Shown here piece by piece: positions 1-12,830 of a stretch of 64,000 bases of DNA. The first letter of the stretch is position 1. Every line of letters begins with the position of its first letter. A program made the position numbers and the translations under genes. This stretch comes from Druceiella hillmani (lineage: Eukaryota; Arthropoda; Insecta; Lepidoptera; Hepialidae). Below the pieces are notes generated by a model, which saw only the letters and a list, made by a program, of their open reading frames with translations, had not been told where the DNA came from and ran no database searches. Location of the stretch: contig JAYKKI010000066.1 of NCBI GenBank assembly GCA_039881145.1, forward strand, positions 13,037,501-13,101,500, written 5' to 3'.

Positions 1-1278
1 AACCATTTCTAACTAAACTTCTTCTCTGATTTGAAAAAAATTGCATTATAATAAAATCAATACTTTACAATATCATATCATATAATAATTATCAATACTT
101 ACATAAAGGCATATTACGTCTAAGTGTCCATTCTTGCTTGGAGGGTTGGCAACACGAAAACAAAAATATAAACAAAAACTTTAATCTTACATAGCCTTAG
201 AATAGCTTAAACTTTTTGTACTTAAAATAAAAAGATAGCAATATTTTCATTGTGTATTTTATTATAAATTATTCCCCAGCAAAAATCGCAATGTGTATAG
301 ATGATTACAACTGAAATAAGCAGACAATTACAATGTAACAGATAATATACTTTCATTCATGCAAATTTCTCTGAAGAAAATTGCAGAACAATTTGAAAGT
401 TTGGAGCCATCACTTTGTTGAATAACTTGTATGATGTATTATTTGCAATAAAAGTGATGTCTAACTTTCAAAGTAAATGTATTTAACAATAAATAACCAC
501 TAGAGTTAATTGAGATTGCATTTTAATTCACAGCTTTATTAAATTGTAGCTTGTATTTTTATTATCCCACCTGGAACTCTCAAACTGTTGCCATATCCAT
601 TATTTTAAAACTTATACAAACATATCATCCTCAACCTCTGCTCATGCAGATTGCAATTTATAAAATTTTCAGAAAAGACAAAATTTTGCTAAAGATGAAA
701 TTTTTCTATTAAAGCAAATTATGTAATAAGGAAGTCACATTGACTTATTATACATGCTCTCATTTCTCTCGAGATAAATATAATTTATTTTGCTACTACT
801 TATATTTTTGTGCTGGTACGTTTTTAGTTTTGTGTACCTCAAAAAAAAAACAATTCTCATAACTTTACTGTAACTATGTTTCTATATTCCGTATTTAAAT
901 TTAACTTAAAATCAAATATCATACATAAAGTTTGAAAAAAAATTATTGAAATTATAAACAGTCTGTAAATTTTTTTTATATTCATATCATAATAATATAA
1001 GAACCGTGTAATAAACAAAGCTTACTCATTAGTAATTGTAATTAAATGTCTAAACATGAACGATATTATCTTTACAAAATGTTTCTGGCAGAATCTCTTA
1101 CCAATGTCATGATCTCCTACTGCCAAAACTAAGAGACAAGTTTAATATAATTTTATATATATAATCTACAAATAAATTATTTTAAAAATTATTGAAAATG
1201 AAATGTGGAAAAAGAGATATAAAAATTAAATAGTTCAATATTGCATTTTTGGTTATATCTCTTTAAATATCACCAATA
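1..1278. other. AT-rich intergenic sequence, no gene seen
   Basis: No coding potential, RNA gene or recognisable element was seen on either strand. The stretch is AT-rich with scattered homopolymer A and T runs and lies beyond the 3' end of GR copy A. Confidence 0.6.
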
Positions 1279-1452
1279 TGTAATACCAACTTATAACTTA
1301 CATATGTAACCAATAGGTAATCACAATTTATAACTTAGATATGTAACCAATAGGTAATCACAACTTATAACTTGGATATGTAACTAATAGGTAATCACAA
1401 CTTATAACTTAGATATGTAACCAATAGGTAATCAAAACTTATAACATATAAA
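1279..1452. repeat. 37-bp tandem repeat (minisatellite), about 4.5 copies
   Basis: The phrase 'aggtaatcacaacttataac' recurs at an exact 37-base step (GGTAA at 1316, 1353, 1390 and 1427), with one or two substitutions per unit. It lies about 300 bases beyond the stop codon of GR copy A. At 1505-1760, immediately beyond it, sequence homologous to the 3' flank of GR copy D (39335-39556) resumes, so the array may mark the edge of the duplicated segment. Confidence 0.9.
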
Positions 1453-1760
1453 TATGAAATTATTGTTGGTTTTATTACAGGGATAAAATAAATAAATTAT
1501 AGATACCTATTATGAAAGGAACACAAATCATAAGCCATCAAAGAAAACGTCAAAATACATGTTGTAGCAATAGGTTTGTCTACATAATATATTTCCTATT
1601 CACAAAATGTTTTACTTATCTTTGTAGTAAATATGTGAGTTCAGTTATTAGAAAAAAATATTTGTATTACAACAAAATTTAATATAGAGTGACACGAAAT
1701 AAATGAAATATTTCAAAACAGTAAATCAAAGAATCTCATCAATTGTTGTGAAAGTGTAAC

Positions 1761-4662
1761 TTATTTACTAGAATGCAGGCTTGCTAATTGAACAACTACA
1801 ATAATATATGTAATAATGAGGTTGAAAAAAATAGGCAGCAATGGTATTCGTAGGTCGAAGAGCTGACACACTGAGAAAGTTCCGCCATTGCTCTGATGTA
1901 CAATCTCTTCAAGTTTTGCCAATTCATTATCAATTGATGGACCTTAAACGATAGGAATTAAACCAGTAAATAATTTGCATTCATAATAAAGATATATTCA
2001 TGATAAAGATATGATACAAAAAATTTGGACAAAAATGAGTTTTTTTATGATATAATGGAATTTTGTACCATTGACAATATTCATATTAACATATAAGTTT
2101 ATAAGTTGTTTGTATATGTAATATTTACATGATAGATTTGAGTTATGGTTAGATCGATTTGAATAAAACTCTTGTTGTGACATAGCATAATCCTTCAACA
2201 TGAATAGAGATGCCAAAGTTGGAAAACTTCATAAATTTAATCTGGAGCGGAGCACTGAACAAAAATGCAAATCAAGTCAAATATTTCCTTCAAATTTCAC
2301 CATTGTGGAAAGCTAAGATAACTACATATACTCTAATGATTATTGGCCTATTAACTCTGCATGAGTTAACAGGCCAATTTCCAAAAATTAACCTCCCGAT
2401 TATCCAAAGTCAATGCTTGTTCACGCAGTAGTTTTTGTGTTTCAAAAGTTGACAAATAAATAATAAGTCTGAAAAATATATTCTTTCATCTTGACTATCG
2501 TTTACCAAAGCTCGTTAAGGACAAGAAATTGTTTATTAATTCAAAAAATTTTTAAATATTATTTAATGTTTCTTATTTATAATGGTTTGTTTAATTTTGA
2601 TAAATTTCTAAGACTACAAGTTGGTTTTACAAAATAAATTTACAAAGCAGTAAAACCAATTTAATGCATTCACATGACATCATCAGTGATCATCCCGATG
2701 CAATAACAGAAGACCATTACTTATGTGGAAGAAAATAATCAATCTCGTTTTTATTTTATTTATCCCTCGGTTACATCAAAACTATGAAAATGAATGTTAA
2801 TTGCATCCTATTAGGAAATTAAAGATAAAAATAATTTTATGAAACATACTTTTGGTCATAAGCATAATTTTATTTTATTAACTAACAAATAAAATCTACG
2901 AAATGTCATGGGGTGAGAGATGCATGAAAAACTCAAAATGGAAAAGAAACAATACAAGGCAGCCGTTTGATGATACTCATGTTTCAATTAACGTCAGGGG
3001 TTAACATCTACAAAGTAGTAATACAAGCTAGGAATACAACTTGTAATACAAATTTCTTGCAAAGTGAAACAGGCAAATCTGACTTCTTTGTCGGATTAGA
3101 TAATGAATCAATCAGTTATAGAATATTTAACAGTTGCTATAATACTTTAATATAAGACTTAGTACATACACTTGTATACCCTTGTTTAAGAAAAAGTGGA
3201 TGAATTTTTTTTGCTATGGTTTATTGAAATTTATGTATTTTTTACATTTGTCTCTGCCATATTTGTCATATTGTTTCAAAAAAAATCCATAGCAGTAAAA
3301 GCTCATGATATAAAAGGGCTGATATATCAAGTAATCACATACGTACAAATGGAAGAGTTGTCTAAAGAAGTCTCGTTTTAAAAGAAAGATTTTTATATAT
3401 GTCGTTTAATTCACATAATAGCACTCATATGAATAATGTATACTACCAACAATTTTATATATCAGAACCACATTTCCAAAAATTGCTCACGTCCTCACAA
3501 AGGCTTTAGAAATGGCAAAGAAACTTACAAATATGTAATATGTACTTGACCATTTCATCTGTTTCTAAAAGGACGATAAAGCCAGAAGAGTTAGTTCATT
3601 TGAGGATTATATGTTGATAAATACCACTTTCTTTTAATTTTTTTATTTTACAATTTTTATCAAAACTAGTTATATAACTAACGATTAATTTGTTTCTGAA
3701 TTAATATACTATGTGTTGACTAAACTAAGATTTTCCTTTGAATCACTTAGTGGTCTAATGTCTGACAAGCTCAAAAGGTATTATTCTTTTGAGTCTTCTA
3801 ATAATAGATAAATACCACTGATACTTTTTAATTGATTAACAACATTATTCATATAGGCTAATTTAATTTTAACATGCATTAAATAAGCGTTTGGCTCCTC
3901 ACTGCTAAAACAAATTTAATAAATATTTACAGTGTAACTAAAAATTATTTAAAATAATTAATTGCAATATATTTAGTTTTTCAGTTATGTGGGCGACGAC
4001 CTTGTTTTGCTGCAATTGTTATTCTGCTGCAATTCATTTGGTTTTCGTTGAATAATTGAAAAATTAGTATTATTCTAGCACTGACAGAATATGTTTAATT
4101 GCCACTATCTTATACTAGACTGATTATAGATAGATTAATATAGATAAACTTTGTCTATATCTAATTATAAATTACAGATTATGAAATTTCCTTATTCCGT
4201 ATTAAATTTTGTTGTACGTTTATCAAGTGAATTTGTTTTTTATGTTATTTAATTCAGTCGTTATGGAAAAAATAAATGAAATAAAAGATAAGTAAGGAAG
4301 ATCTTCATCTCATTTCATATAGTTACTCATTCAATGCTAAGTAACGCATTTAAATTAGAATGATAAGAGATGTCTATCCTACTACAATATATAATGAATT
4401 TCCCTAACCAAAGATGACTACAAACTTACTGAACAGATGCTTACACATTTGAGGCGAAAGTCTCAGTTTTGTGATGTTTATTCTCAACTGACGAAATTCC
4501 ACAACCGACCTCTCGCTGAAAGTGCAGACAGCCGTGAGGACAACTACGGAAATTGTCTGCCATATCACGTAGTTAATTATTTCTTGTAAGCATAGTTTCT
4601 GAAAAATTATTTGATTAGTAATAATATTCTTTTTTTACAAAACTTTGTTATATAAAACTTTG

Positions 4663-4699
<37 letters not shown>

Positions 4700-5763
4700 C
4701 GTAAAGAAAACTGGCATTCACTATTCTATAAATAACAGCCATTAAAATTATCAAGAAAGCCAATATCAGTTACTATTATGTACAATATCAAAATTAAAAT
4801 GATTTATGTAATATTACTCTTACTTACATCATGTATATACGAGTCCAAAAGGAATTGGATGCCCCCAATGGAAGAGAGAAAAGACATAACTAGACTCTGT
4901 AGTATCTAAAGTAAAAATTTAATGATTAAAATGAAAATAATAATTCTTGAATATTCTATTTATGTATACCATTCATTTCAATATACCTGTAAACTAAACA
5001 TTTTATTGAGTGAACAGCATATTTCATTTACTATAGTCAATACTTTTGGTAAAATCAATATGTGCATAGGATTTCCAGAAACATCAAAATGGGTGTTCAT
5101 ATTTAATCTATTGCAGACCGTCACTCTGGCCAAATTTAGTACGCAGTTTGTGTTATAATGAAATATTTCTCGATTAATACGATTCATGTAATTGTTTACC
5201 TCATTTAAGATTTCTTTAATGGTATTCATAAGTAAACACATTAGAAGCAATTCTAATCTGTTAGTATATAAACCTAAATATATAATTATGGAGAACCAGC
5301 TCCAATTTTCAACATTGTTATTGACAAAAGAGATGAAATCGTTTGTAAATACAATGAATGTGCCCAATAACGTCATGATTTTTAATTTTTGAAAGCATTT
5401 TGTTCTAAACAAAATACTGTAATAAACAAAAATATTATCGAATTGATGTAAACACTTAGCAAAGAAATGTTTTTGCCAGAATATATCAATAGATAAAACA
5501 AATACGAAATTAATAAGAACTGTTATATCAAAAAGGCAATGCATTATCTTCATTTCGGAATACAGAGAGATATAGTGGTACCAAATGCCTGTTACGGCAG
5601 CCAAAATAATGAAAATAATTAATGTCAAACTGTAAATTTTCTTTAAAATAATTTTAATTAACGTTGTTTGATTTTCAAATTTATATAAAAATCGGTTGAC
5701 ACCTAGCATTGACTGTAACACAAGTAAAAAGCGAATCGATTCCTCTACACAAAGGCACGTCAT
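1761..5763 (-). CDS. Gustatory receptor, copy A (intact, four exons)
   Basis: Probable insect gustatory receptor (7tm_7 family), a ligand-gated cation channel subunit of chemosensory neurons. Exons on the minus strand are 5763-4987, 4905-4828, 4598-4430 and 1942-1761 (777, 78, 169 and 182 nt), giving 401 aa without a stop. Introns start GTATAT, GTAAGT and GTAAGT and all end in AG; intron phases are 0, 0 and 1. Exon 1 begins MTCLCVEESIRF and carries several hydrophobic segments. Exon 4 ends in FDLRIPLLPIFFN followed by TYIIVVVQLASLHSSK, matching the TYhhhhhQF signature of the last GR helix (final F replaced by L). The start was chosen because copies B, C and D begin at the same point. Intron 3 is 2.5 kb, against 0.2 kb in copy D. 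Ligand unknown. Seen: ORFs, splice sites, signature. Inferred: function. Confidence 0.88.
1943..4429 (-). other. Long third intron of GR copy A, homologous to the intron of copy B
   Basis: Blocks here match, in inverted orientation, blocks of the GR copy B intron: about 2205-2530 matches 17540-17910, 2670-2960 matches 15840-16140, and the part near 3560-4400 matches 14400-15010. No gene is seen; short open frames at 2210-2431, 2967-3155 and 3196-3381 resemble no family and are not conserved as coding in B. A short hairpin lies at 2342-2378 (arms attggcct / aggccaat plus ttaactc / gagttaa). Confidence 0.7.
4657..4698. repeat. (TA)n microsatellite in GR copy A intron 2
   Basis: About 20 uninterrupted TA units lie within the intron between exons 2 and 3 of GR copy A. 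Confidence 0.9.
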
Positions 5764-5900
5764 TTTTAAACGAACTGATTATTTCTACTACTCAAAATGT
5801 AAACATTCTTCGATAATGTTGTGTATTGTGTGTACTTGACGAAATAAAAGGCAATTTGTATTCTCACATTAAAACAATGATTGATTATTGGATTTACCCT
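5764..5900 (-). promoter_or_regulatory. Conserved block upstream of GR copy A
   Basis: Read on the minus strand this segment contains CAAATTGCCTT, then about 40-60 bases later a TCGAAGA-like core shortly before the start codon. Equivalent blocks precede copies B (13310-13430), C (23165-23299) and D (41240-41370). Conservation of non-coding sequence across duplicates may only reflect recent duplication, but its position makes it the likely promoter region. No TATA box can be assigned with confidence. Confidence 0.45.
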
Positions 5901-6527
5901 CTAGTCTACAAGTATACTTATTTATTTTCCTATGTCGTTTACAAGTGATGACCTTCTGATTTACCGATTCATCAGATTTGAGCACCAAAAAAAATTGAAG
6001 ATTTTGAATTTCAAATATCACATATTAATGTCAAGCTGGTATAATTGATTATTATAAGTAGCATTATTCAGGTCGAATTCGTGGAGCCACTTGATGACTA
6101 GCATCGCATAGTACATGCCGATGACTAATTTTTTCATGAAAATTGTCCGATGTTCTTTTGAGAACAATTTATTATTCTTTAGTTGTCCTGACTGTTACTG
6201 TGTTGGCACATTCTGAATAGGAAAAACCAAAAAAAATGAATTTGTTAAAAAAATTATAAACTCTTTTGCAAAAAAAACGGGCACTTATAGGAATAAACCA
6301 AATCAGAGTTATTTTATTATTATTTGATGCATTTTATATGGCGATAAGATGAGAATATTGTTATTTATTATTGAGATATCGTTTTTACCTAATTCAGTCA
6401 TTAAAAATGCGAATAAATAAAGAAAACGATGTAAAGTCCACAGGCGAGGTTTTCATACTGATACATTAAAAATGGCTTAAGTTTATTTTTTAATATTTTT
6501 TAATAATTTAACATAAAATATGAAAAT
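5901..6527. other. Intergenic, upstream homology to other GR copies, then no feature
   Basis: 5901-6060 still resembles the far-upstream regions of GR copies B, C and D (shared phrases near 'gatggccttctaatttactg'). From 6060 to 6527 nothing recognisable was found. Confidence 0.5.
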
Positions 6528-6640
6528 TTAGTAACGAGTATGGCTTCCTCCAGCTAAAATCAATGCGCTTAATCTGCTAGGCAATGATGTTTTTTATCAT
6601 TTCCTGAGGAATACGTTCCCATTCAGCAACGATCACATTT
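6528..6640 (-). pseudogene. Tc1-like transposase, C-terminal fragment
   Basis: On the minus strand a frame reads AEWERIPQEMI, then, after a small break, LPSRLSALILAGGSHTRY and a stop at 6530-6528. This is the usual extreme C-terminus of Tc1-type transposases (WxxIPQE ... AGGxxTRY). Only about 35 residues remain; the DDE catalytic region is missing, so the element is dead. It runs straight into the fold-back at 6624-6683. Confidence 0.75.
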
Positions 6641-6683
6641 TTAATATACATTGCTTTATATTAAAAATGTGATCGTTGCTGAA
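6624..6683. repeat. Hairpin: inverted duplication inside a Tc1 remnant
   Basis: The arm tcagcaacgatcacattttt (from 6624) returns as its reverse complement ending at 6683, around a loop of about 16 bases. The phrase acattgctttat occurs once in the loop (6650) and again just beyond the second arm (6712), as expected if the copying machinery jumped back, copied the opposite strand and returned. Confidence 0.85.
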
Positions 6684-6699
6684 GAATGAAGATGTCGTC

Positions 6700-8094
6700 G
6701 TTGAGAAAATACATTGCTTTATGAGGACAAGAATATATAAAACAAAATCATGAATTATGAAGAAGTTAGCAATCAGATATTGGTAACGTGCATGAAAAAT
6801 AAATCGTAATATTCACCAGATTTTGATGGAGCAATGGAAATATATACTATACAAACTTATATACTATCATGGTCAATAAATATGTCACCCCATAGATGCT
6901 AGTTATTGGTCCCAAACTACTGTCAGCATTACATTGCCGTGCGTGCACAGTTGGTTCAGCTATAGTGCTGCTAATGCCTACAGCCAATGCCGTAGTTACC
7001 ATACTTATATGAAGCCATATTAACTTACTATATGTGTGGTGGAACTTGATGGGTACACCTTACACATAACCTTCATTTGCATTTCTAGCTAGCTATTTCC
7101 AATTTTCTGAGTTATTTGTTCATTGATTTCATAAACACTAAATTTGGTACGTAATTTCAAAACTCTCAAGAAAGTGACCTACAATCCGTCATTGAGTGAG
7201 CGCTAAAAATGTATGGTGTTTGATCTCAATTTTCATTCTATATATAAAATACATTACAATATACTCTCACATTATCATATGTCACTCTCTCAATATACTA
7301 AGAATTTTACTTCTGGAACTGAGTTGTATGAATGTCAGATAGCTGCATACTATTTTAAGCAAAGAGTGCAGTTTCCATTAGAGTGGCTTACAACTTGGGC
7401 TGAGACCAAATCTTTATAGAATTTTTCTTATAGAATTCAGATCTCTATAGACTTCATATAATGAAAATTACGAAAGCTATAAGATATAGGCAAAGGAAAA
7501 TGAAATAGTTTGTAATTATCTTTTATGGTGCAAAAGAAATTTTCATGATCCATATGAGAAAAATAATATTTTAATTTCAAGTAATGGAAAAACTGTAGCG
7601 GATAATAATTTCTTAGCAGCTACTGATTAACTTTAATTTGCTGATTGTATATTCACTTTAACTACATTAACACGTAAATATGAAAAAAATTTTAATAATC
7701 ATAATACAAAAATTGTTGTTTCCCTGTGAAGCACAATTCAAACAAACAGAGTTAATAAACATCTGTTGGTGTCTATGAATCTAAATTTAAAAAGTAAATA
7801 TTTTAATTTCATTTAATTTAAGGCCTCAGCTGTATTCAGATCTAGTAATAACTAGATTTTAAGTTCCTGTCTATACGTAAAAATAAAAACATTAGTAAAA
7901 ATATTTGATGACATATTCAAAGCAGTAAGTAATAAACTGAATTGGAATGAAGTGATTGTTCACAAAGCAATAAACATTTGAATAACAGAATTCAAAATTC
8001 TTTCGTCTTATTACTACATAACTTTCAACTTTTAACTATTAAAAAAACTTTCTCTTACTTTATTTTTGCATTCTTTAAATAATCTCTTCTTCTT
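6700..8094. other. Intergenic, nothing recognised
   Basis: No gene or element was recognised. An open frame at 7213-7419 has no family signature, no duplicate in the window and no splice-site context that supports it. Confidence 0.5.
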
Positions 8095-8815
8095 TTAGTC
8101 CCTTCTCTTAGCCAGGTTGGCAATCATTACGGCTATTTGGACTCTGGATACAGCTGCCTGAAAAAGGGAACAAATACTTTTATTGTACCAACGGCATAGG
8201 GCCATCAGTCAGGATCTCTGTTGGAGAATGTGTTGTTCTGTGCTTTTGAAAATCTCTGTATCTCTGTTCATTTACTGAAGTACTATGGTACTGCATAGTT
8301 TCTGAATGCATGAGATTCGCAACATTCGATAGTACACCCACATTTCAAATACCTGAATACTCTTACTGGTCCCTTTGTAAATACCCATGTTTTAGCTCCA
8401 TATAATAAGATTGAAGTTATATAGCGACAGTCCACACATATTTGCACCTCCAGTGTTAAGTTACAATCACAAAGACCTTTCTCATTTCATGGAAAACTTT
8501 TCGGGTTTGCTCAAATCTGCATTGGATTTAAAAATCGTTTTTTTACTTTATTTCGGCCTTTGCTTCTAGATAATTATAGCTGTTGATGTGTTCATGGTTG
8601 AATGAGTTTAGGGTGTTCGGCTTATAACCATATATTTTGCTTTATCGGAGTTAACATTGATTCAGTATTGGAAGCTAGTACTTACTACTAGAGTACTGGA
8701 GTACTGGGCCTTACTACTAGATAATAAAGTTGAACACCTGCTTAAGTTTTGCATTGACAGATATTCCTTCAGTTATTTTGTTCAGGGCTTCTGAAAATAT
8801 AGATAAAATTTTATT
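8095..8815 (-). mobile_element. Non-LTR retrotransposon fragment, RT and 3' ORF (family b)
   Basis: On the minus strand broken frames read FSEALNKITEGISVN (8800 region), SILLYGAKTWVFTK and VYYRMLRI (near 8420-8330), the order of LINE reverse transcriptase followed by the C-terminal 'LLYGxETW' region. Related fragments lie at 10638-10900 (plus), 12480-12830 (minus), 21180-22350 (minus) and 42420-42960 (plus). There are many stops and internal deletions. The lower end (8095-8180) is shared almost base for base with 21175-21265. Confidence 0.7.
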
Positions 8816-9623
8816 TTCATGCAAAGCAAAAACATAAAAATAAATTATTTTATTACATCAATTTAAACATATTGCTATTTAGAAACGTTACAGGAAAAAT
8901 ACCCTATACAAAAATGCTTTTCTTCTATGAAACAAGTAAAAGAAATATTAAAAATATATCTGGAAAACAATTTCTGACGTAAAAAAATTGAATGTAATAC
9001 AAACATCTTTAACCCTAAAAAGATAGTCTGCATAAAATTGACGTAAAGGTGTGGTAAACATGGCTCTACCTTTGTAAATATTGCAAATCACGCATTGCAC
9101 TTTTGTGACATCCCAGTCCACGTCCTACGCTTTCGAAAGGTGTATGCGTCACTAAGGAGAGTCTCACTAATTTTGAAATACAATGGCCACGTGAGTCAAA
9201 ATAAAGCGTGATTATCTTTAAAGTGACTAAATTGTTATCAAAGAAGCCTTCTGATGCTCAAGCAGACATTCTAGGAGAGCTTTTACCTAAAAAACGTGCT
9301 TACTGCACATCTTGCCCCTCAAAAATAAGAGAAGCAGAGTCGCAGAGCAGAGAGAAGAGAGTCGCAAATGAAGGTGCAGATTTCCCATAAACTGCTGACA
9401 TCTCTTCAAATATTTCCAGCGATGTTTTGTTCTTCTTTGTAAGGAATTTTATGACAGCTCTGTACTTCAATTTCTTGCAAAGTGCGGATTACTCGGACAT
9501 GGTGACGTTTATGGTTCCGTTACTAAAAGCATAATGAAGCTTGATATTTATATTTCTTAGGATACCCCCAATTAATGATGTGCTGCGCGAGTCCTTAGTA
9601 ATACTTAAAGGTACTTGGGCTCA
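8816..9623. other. Intergenic; flank duplicated near GR copies; one weak ORF
   Basis: 8820-9010 matches 12830-13010 (upstream of GR copy B), so it is part of a duplicated flank. An open frame at 9208-9390 reads PSDAQADILGELLPKKRAYC followed by TSCPSKIRE, vaguely like the cysteine-rich tail of some transposases, but this is too short to call. Confidence 0.4.
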
Positions 9624-9681
9624 AAACTTTTCAACCGCCCCTCGTAATATTGACTTATTACGAGGGGCGGTTGAAAAGTTT
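9624..9681. repeat. Perfect 25-bp-arm hairpin
   Basis: Arms 9624-9648 and 9657-9681 are exact reverse complements (core aaccgcccctcgtaat) with an 8-base loop. The core is GC-rich against an AT-rich background and has no following T tract or coding neighbour, so it is not a terminator of anything recognised. Confidence 0.95.
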
Positions 9682-10439
9682 GTAATTGTTTTTTATTTAT
9701 ACTCTGATTTTTTTATATAATATTTATACTTACATATTCTGATTTTTTAATATTATTATTTATTATCTGCTTTATAAAACAATTGACTGATTAATGTTGA
9801 AATTCTTTGATTCGTAATGAAAACAAGAGATATGTTTATTGTACATGCCTACTGTATTATAATATCAATGATGAGAACAAGTGCTCCTATGATCCAACTG
9901 TTTATATTGGTAACATTTCTCAAATATTTAAATTTGAGAGGAGGTTTTCGATTGATTAGAATTGCCTTTTTCATTTAAATATTCACGTAATCGTGTAAAG
10001 TATTCGTGTAGAGAAAAGTAACAATTTAAATGTATAACTTTGCAGTTGGTATAGTATTTCAGCGACTATATTCACTTTAATATTTTTAAGAAACATAAAG
10101 TAGGCAACAGATAGAAGCTTCATTTCATATTTGAATGCAGAAGATTTTATTAAACTCAAACTTTCCCAAAATCTTTTGCACTGCCTGTTGTCATCTTTAC
10201 TTGGCTACATTAAAATTCAAAACTTAATTCTTTCATGTAATACTTAGTATTTTGTTGAACTCTACATGGACATTTAATGCAATTTTTTTCCGTAAAAACA
10301 GAAGTTAGTTTTAGTTTTTACTGTTTTTTTTTATTTATTTCATTAATATATATTTGCTTTTAATTTCTTATGTTTCACAAATTTTGTGAAAGCAAAATTC
10401 AAGTAAATTCTCAATAACCATTCTTTTTTAATGAAGTTT
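9682..10439. other. Intergenic, nothing recognised
   Basis: AT-rich sequence with no open frame of note and no repeat or element recognised. Confidence 0.5.
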
Positions 10440-10900
10440 GTATTACATTCTATTTATTTATACCAGAAATTATTTTCCACATATATTTCTAATATTTGTT
10501 TATTTTGTATCGTAAAAGAAATGTGTTTTTATAGACAATATTTTTCCTTTAACATTTATAAATTGTAATATGTTCAAAATGATGAAGTCATCAATTAATT
10601 AAATTTCATTGTAAGAAAGTAAATTTTTCTTTGATAATTGTCGTTGAAGCAACAAACAGCAAATGTAAGTCGATGGGCAGCTTTCATTTTAAGTGCAAAT
10701 TTTAAAAGGGTAAGACAGGGCTGCGTATTTTCAGCATTGCTACACAATCTTTATGCTGAATCAATACTCTCAGAGGCTCTGAACAAAGTAACAGAGGAAA
10801 ATCTGTCCATAGGAGACTTATTAATAACATCAGATACGCAGATAACATCACCTTAGTATCTAGTTGTAAGCAATATGGATTCTCAGCACTGAATCAACAT
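10440..10900 (+). mobile_element. Non-LTR retrotransposon RT fragment (family b) with inverted GR flank
   Basis: 10638-10856 reads RWAAFILSANF, then RVRQGCVFSALLHNLYAESI (compare the RT motif GVRQGCxLSPLLFNLY), then SIGDLLI, and in a shifted frame NNIRYADNITLVSS, a YADD-box variant with the second D changed to N. The segment 10440-10640 is the reverse complement of 12830-13010, so the whole block is an inverted copy of the one upstream of GR copy B. It is inactive: truncated, frameshifted, and with a damaged catalytic box. Confidence 0.75.
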
Positions 10901-11930
10901 TAACTATAAGCCAAACACTCGAAACTCATTCACTCATCACCATAAATGGGATTGCTCTGTTTGTAAACTGTTAAATGTATCTAGGATCATCTGTTACATG
11001 TATCTTGGGGCAATGGGAATCACAGTTTTGAAATTAAATGCAGAATTATATATCAATTGTACTTCAACTGGCTCAAAGGCAGAATTAAAATTTGTCGTTT
11101 ACCCAGGATGGCGTCAAATAACCGAAAGAGAAGATTAAAGCCATCATCAACTTCCCCAAACAAAAACCTATAGATAGATAAATGTTTCCTTGGTGTAATC
11201 ATCTATTTATGAGAAAATATATTTGATGCCGCATTGCTACAATCTCAGCTGATTGCTTACCTAAATAATGTGAAGAAGCAAGTTAAAACATCTATTGTTT
11301 TGGACACAGCAAGCAAATAAATCATTTATATCATGCAAGGACTGTATAAAAAGTATAACCTTACTCGTTCGCACAATGCATCTATTGCATTATACACCAA
11401 CGCAACTGGTACTGTACTGCAAGGATATATCGATGAGAAGTGATAACCACTCAATTGTGGTGGGTAGTGGCAACCATTAGGCAATAGTATATCATATTCA
11501 ATACATTATACTACATCAACAATCAAGAACCATTGGCGACATGCATGGCATTAAAGCATTTTACATAGATTTCAAAAGTTTTGAAGTTTGAAGTTTTGAA
11601 GAAGACCACAAACTGCTCATCAATGTACCCAACAAACCAACCTCACCCACCAAATTGCCAAAGCACCTATTATTCATATTTAAATTCACTACCGATATAT
11701 GCCATATCATCCACCAATATCTACCATCTTGCCTTGCCCGCTAACATCGTCTTAGATACTCTCAGATCATAAGTCTAATCCATCAACTCTTGTCTATACA
11801 GAATTCGCATAGACACAAGTAGCAAAAAGAGGAACACAGTTGCCAGTCTAACAAAGTAAATTATTTGCTTAAGCAAGTTTCCCTAGCCAAGCCAAGTGTA
11901 AGTTATGTTGTCTAAGCTATAAATCATGTA
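10901..11930. other. Intergenic, nothing certain
   Basis: The first 100-200 bases may be further LINE decay downstream of the RT box. No other feature was recognised; the frames at 11295-11480 and 11581-11772 look random. Confidence 0.4.
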
Positions 11931-11934
11931 AGCT

Positions 11935-12150
11935 ATAAGACGTCCCTTTGGTGTATCGGGTTGATCACAAGGTACACAATCTTTAATATGGTGATGAACC
12001 GCGGGGACTTGGGTTCGATTCTCGGCCACTCGCCAAGTGGGTTTGAACTGGTGTTCTGGTTGGTTATAAGAGATTATTCTCGTAGCAATAAGTGTGCCCT
12101 ATGTATCAATTAGATATATTAAAGTACATAAATAAATAAATATTGTGAAG
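11935..12150 (+). mobile_element. tRNA-derived SINE with LINE-like 3' end
   Basis: A tRNA-like head contains a box-A-like stretch (tggtgtatcgggttga) and a clear box B, GGTTCGATTC, at 12012-12021, which together serve as an internal RNA polymerase III promoter. The body at 12058-12105 (ggttggttataagagatt ... gtagcaataag ... ccctatgta) aligns with the 3' UTR of the LINE at 26377-26425, and the element ends in AAATAAATAAAT. SINEs commonly borrow the 3' end of the LINE whose enzyme copies them. Confidence 0.8.
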
Positions 12151-12366
12151 TTGCAGCTCAGCATATCCATTAGTACAGACAAAAGGATATTGATGCATCA
12201 AGACGAGCCATTGTCTACTGCACTCGAGTGACGATTGATTGTTCTTAACAATTATCAATCGAATTACTGAAATCAAGCTGCAAGGAATCATTGGACATTA
12301 GCCCCATTGCCTGAAAGCTGTGCTAATGTCATGCTTCAACAGCCAAACAACATTAACCGAGACATT

Positions 12367-12397
12367 AAGGAGACAGTAAATTATTTACTGTCTCCTT
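12367..12397. repeat. Perfect 14-bp-arm hairpin
   Basis: aaggagacagtaaa (12367-12380) and tttactgtctcctt (12384-12397) are exact reverse complements around a 3-base loop. Confidence 0.9.
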
Positions 12398-12479
12398 GGT
12401 TTGCGAGCTGTCCTACGCACAGACGAAAGAGTAAGTACTGCCAAACTATAACTTCAGCTACAGTCTAATATTAGATGAA

Positions 12480-12830
12480 TCACAGTCTAGTCAGTTATTT
12501 GCTTTAAGAACATTTTGATGAATAAAATCTGCAATGAAAATTATGAAGAAAACGTCACAGCAAACACTTTGCAGATCATTTGTTAATATGATTAGTGGTA
12601 TCTGCATACCTGATGTTATTGATAAATTTCCCATTGACAGATATTTCTTCAGTTACTTTATTGAGAGCTTCATGAGCAATGCTATTCAATGTTTATGTGA
12701 ATATAATGAGGATATGTAGGCCTGCCTTACACTTTTAATTTAAAAATTTCCACTCAAAATGAAAGCTGCCCATCGACCTTTACATTTGCCATTTTTTGCA
12801 TCAATTATCAAAGAAAAATTTATTTTCATA
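12480..12830 (-). mobile_element. Non-LTR retrotransposon RT fragment (family b)
   Basis: The end near 12765-12800 is the reverse complement of the sequence at 10658-10690, and the minus strand of 12640-12700 carries the same region as the SEALNK stretch of the other copies. It is a decayed fragment of the same LINE as at 8095-8815, sitting immediately upstream of the GR copy B flank. Confidence 0.65.

Noticed and set aside
2210..3381. Three short frames inside the GR copy A third intron
   Set aside because: The matching blocks in copy B carry stops and indels at the same places, so they are not conserved as coding.
9208..9390. 60-aa frame with a CxxCPSKIRE stretch, like a cysteine-rich transposase tail
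   Set aside because: Too short, with no adjoining catalytic domain and no terminal repeats located.
9624..9681. GC-rich hairpin as a transcription terminator
   Set aside because: No coding unit upstream on either strand, no T tract, and the eukaryotic context; treated as an inverted duplication.
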